Of a stretch of DNA of 8,025 nt, positions 6,969-8,025 are shown one piece after another. The stretch spans positions 641 to 8,665 of the forward strand of contig DAGO01000050.1 of NCBI GenBank assembly GCA_002498185.1. The letters are read 5' to 3'. The notes beneath the pieces are model-generated. The model was not told the DNA's origin and made no database searches. It saw only the letters and a program-made list of their open reading frames with translations. The stretch comes from Euryarchaeota archaeon UBA10. GTDB taxonomy: Archaea > Thermoplasmatota > Poseidoniia > Poseidoniales > Poseidoniaceae. Numbering within the stretch: the stretch's first letter is position 1; each line of letters opens with the position of its first letter. The translations under genes were made by a program, and so were the position numbers.

Positions 6969-6982
6969 AAAAATGCATTTTT
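6969..6982. repeat. Perfect 14-bp palindrome in the dnaG/TerB-like divergent region
   Basis: AAAAATGCATTTTT is identical to its own reverse complement; the next base on each side breaks the symmetry. It lies about 56 bases before the start of the TerB-like gene and about 158 bases before the dnaG start. It could be a dimeric regulator site or a core-promoter A/T-rich element. Confidence 0.4.
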
Positions 6983-7037
6983 CACGGTTTTGAAGAATAT
7001 CAATCGGATTCAAGTGGTAAGAGGGTGTCGCTAAGTT

Positions 7038-7511
7038 GTGACCGGCGAGAATGTAGGGGCACTAACAGTGTTCAGAACGACCGTTGAAGTTATGCTTCGA
7101 GACGGAGTTTTGACACGTGAAGAGAAGCGCCTGATTATCAAACTTGCAAATTCACTTGGTCTTTCGCCAGAAGAGCCTGCAGAGATATATTCTGCAATCC
7201 GTGAAGGTAGAGAGTCTGAAAGTGGAAGGGATGTTTCGCCTAATGAGCAGAGATTGGTTTACACTAGAGTTTTCGAAGTTGCAATTGTAAATGCTTCACT
7301 ATCCAAAGACGAGTTCGCAGTTCTTGCGAATCTAAGAGCCCAGTTCAACATCGACGATGACGACCATGCTAGAATTGAAGCGGATTTGCGTGATATGATT
7401 CGCCAAAAGACCGAGGACGAAAATGTGGTAGACATATTGTTGGGAACTCTCAAAGACAGCGTTTCACTAGTTGGTAGCTTATTCGATGGCGTTCGAACGA
7501 AGGGCAATTGA
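7038..7511 (+). CDS. TerB-like protein with two helical halves
   Basis: A 157-residue soluble acidic protein. Residues 13-46 contain VEVMLRDGVLTREEKRLI and LANSLGLSPEE, the pattern seen in TerB-like domains: an acidic DG-x-L-T/S-x-x-E turn, then helix, then LGLS-x-E-E. A second, weaker copy at about 76-115 has AIVNASLSKDEFAVLANL followed by FNIDDDDHARIEADL, so the protein looks like an internal duplication. TerB-like domains are found in tellurite-resistance proteins, DjlA-type co-chaperones and many uncharacterised proteins near membranes, and often bind metal through acidic residues; whether this one does is inference. Residues 120-157 form a tail rich in hydrophobic and polar residues. GTG at 7038 is the first start after an in-frame TAA at 7032-7034, with AGGGTG at 7022-7027 as a plausible ribosome binding site. 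It is followed nine bases later, in the same frame, by the helical-repeat gene, forming an operon. Confidence 0.83.
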   Translation: MTGENVGALTVFRTTVEVMLRDGVLTREEKRLIIKLANSLGLSPEEPAEIYSAIREGRESESGRDVSPNEQRLVYTRVFEVAIVNASLSKDEFAVLANLRAQFNIDDDDHARIEADLRDMIRQKTEDENVVDILLGTLKDSVSLVGSLFDGVRTKGN

Positions 7512-7516
7512 GGTGA
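7510..7516 (+). promoter_or_regulatory. Shine-Dalgarno motif overlapping the TerB-like stop codon
   Basis: GAGGTGA is a full match to the archaeal SD consensus. It overlaps the TGA stop at 7509-7511 and precedes the TTG at 7521 by four bases. This decides the non-standard TTG start of the next gene and points to coupled translation of the two. Confidence 0.65.
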
Positions 7517-7520
7517 TCTC

Positions 7521-8025
7521 TTGGTCGATGACCTTGATTCTTTATTCGATAACGGCTTACCCAAAGGCCGGAAATCTATGTCGTTTCTAAAATCGGCATA
7601 TGACTGTGGCGCCCAAGGATTGGTTAATCGCTCAATTACAGACAAGGTTCTGCAACAAAGTGGTCTATCTTTCCACATAGGCACTGATGACCCAACGATG
7701 AGAAGAATCGCCTCTTGGTTATTGACAAATCACGAGGATCGGATTGATGAATTGGTTAAGCGATTGTGGAAAAGGTGTGGCAGAGAGGATGTGAAGCTGA
7801 TCGGTTTACTATTTGCGAATACAGAAGGAAATGCTTGGGCAAAGATGCTCAATACAATCAACAAAGGGTTGCCATTAGACCTAATTCTAGAAATGGCCGA
7901 GGAAATCAAACGCTCCGGGCGAGAAGTGCCAGGTGTTGAATTTCTATCATCATTCAACGCAAATAAGGTTCAGATGCAAAATGCAATGTTGATCGCTTCA
8001 CTAGATATGAAAGATGAATATGTCG
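7521..8025 (+). CDS. Helical protein with AlkD/HEAT-like flavour, 3' end cut by window edge
   Basis: The frame is open from TTG at 7521 to the right edge, giving 168 codons and one extra base; the C-terminus lies outside the window. The start is supported by GAGGTGA at 7510-7516. The next in-frame ATG at 7578 would remove 19 residues and has no such motif. The visible part is mostly amphipathic helix. Residues 52-95 include DDPTMRRIASWLL and RIDELVKRLWKRCGREDVKL followed by IGLLFAN. The R-LWK-x-x-GRED-x-K-LIGLLF pattern is reminiscent of DNA-alkylation-repeat (AlkD-type) or HEAT-like helix pairs, in which E/R residues follow an LW-x-S/R helix. The glycosylase catalytic residues cannot be judged from this part, so only helical repeat fold is proposed, with low confidence. 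No signal peptide or membrane span is visible. Co-transcription with the TerB-like gene is very likely. Confidence 0.72.
   Translation, partial: MVDDLDSLFDNGLPKGRKSMSFLKSAYDCGAQGLVNRSITDKVLQQSGLSFHIGTDDPTMRRIASWLLTNHEDRIDELVKRLWKRCGREDVKLIGLLFANTEGNAWAKMLNTINKGLPLDLILEMAEEIKRSGREVPGVEFLSSFNANKVQMQNAMLIASLDMKDEYV

Larger units (their letters stand above)
6826..7037. other. Divergent intergenic region between dnaG and the TerB-like operon
   Basis: This 212-base stretch holds no convincing gene. It contains the terminator-like hairpin and the 14-bp palindrome listed separately. An AGAATATC element near 6994-7001 is a possible plus-strand TATA-like box, but the transcript start it implies, about 7020-7025, would coincide with the ribosome binding site, so a promoter further upstream is more likely. 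No convincing dnaG TATA box was found. Confidence 0.5.

Noticed and set aside
6687..7034. Plus-strand frame of 115 codons spanning the dnaG start and the intergenic region
   Set aside because: Its start lies antisense inside dnaG, its first part is low-complexity antisense of the Gly/Lys tail, and the rest crosses the terminator-like hairpin. No ribosome binding site or recognisable domain is present.
7259..7957. Minus-strand frames opposite the TerB-like and helical-repeat genes
   Set aside because: They cross the junction of two SD-supported plus-strand genes and show Ser/Arg-rich shadow composition.

Overview
The window looks like chromosomal DNA of a mesophilic archaeon. The anchor is a complete archaeal-type DnaG at 5588-6811 on the minus strand, with the archaeal N-terminal domain, a Toprim core and the archaeal C-terminal domain, not the zinc-finger/helicase-binding layout of bacterial DnaG. 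Start regions mix SD-led genes (GAGGAG, GAGGTGA) with at least one gene that looks leaderless, its TATA-like box sitting about 27 bases before the ATG. Acidic proteins rich in Asp and Glu, with moderate GC, would fit a planktonic euryarchaeon of the Poseidoniia / Marine Group II kind. That placement is inference from style and was not checked by a search.

Layout from left to right. (1) Positions 1-719, minus: 5' part of a gene for an N-terminally membrane-anchored, coiled-coil plus TPR-like protein; the gene runs off the left edge. (2) Positions 720-882: divergent promoter region with a nested inverted repeat. (3) Positions 883-3591, plus: a large acidic helical protein of 902 residues, built from degenerate repeats with a W-x3-GF signature, then a low-complexity linker and a C-terminal helical domain. 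(4) Positions 3592-5538, minus: a 648-residue multi-pass membrane protein with a long acidic and proline-rich cytosolic tail. Its stop codon abuts the stop codon of the previous gene. (5) Positions 5588-6811, minus: dnaG, 49 bases upstream of the membrane-protein gene and on the same strand. (6) Positions 6812-7037: a second divergent regulatory region, with a terminator-like hairpin and a perfect 14-bp palindrome. (7) Positions 7038-7511, plus: a small protein with two TerB-like halves. (8) From 7521 to the right edge, plus: a helical-repeat protein with a faint AlkD/HEAT flavour, starting at TTG behind a strong SD that overlaps the previous stop codon.

Only DnaG has a confident function: a Toprim primase-family protein which in archaea is also known as a component of the RNA exosome. 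The two plus-strand genes at the right end form an operon. The three large unrecognised proteins (TPR-anchored, W-x3-GF repeat, polyproline membrane protein) share scaffold-like traits: membrane anchors, helical repeats and low-complexity charged linkers. That they work together at the membrane is speculation from adjacency. No RNA genes, insertion sequences, CRISPR arrays, attachment sites or signs of recent transfer were seen.
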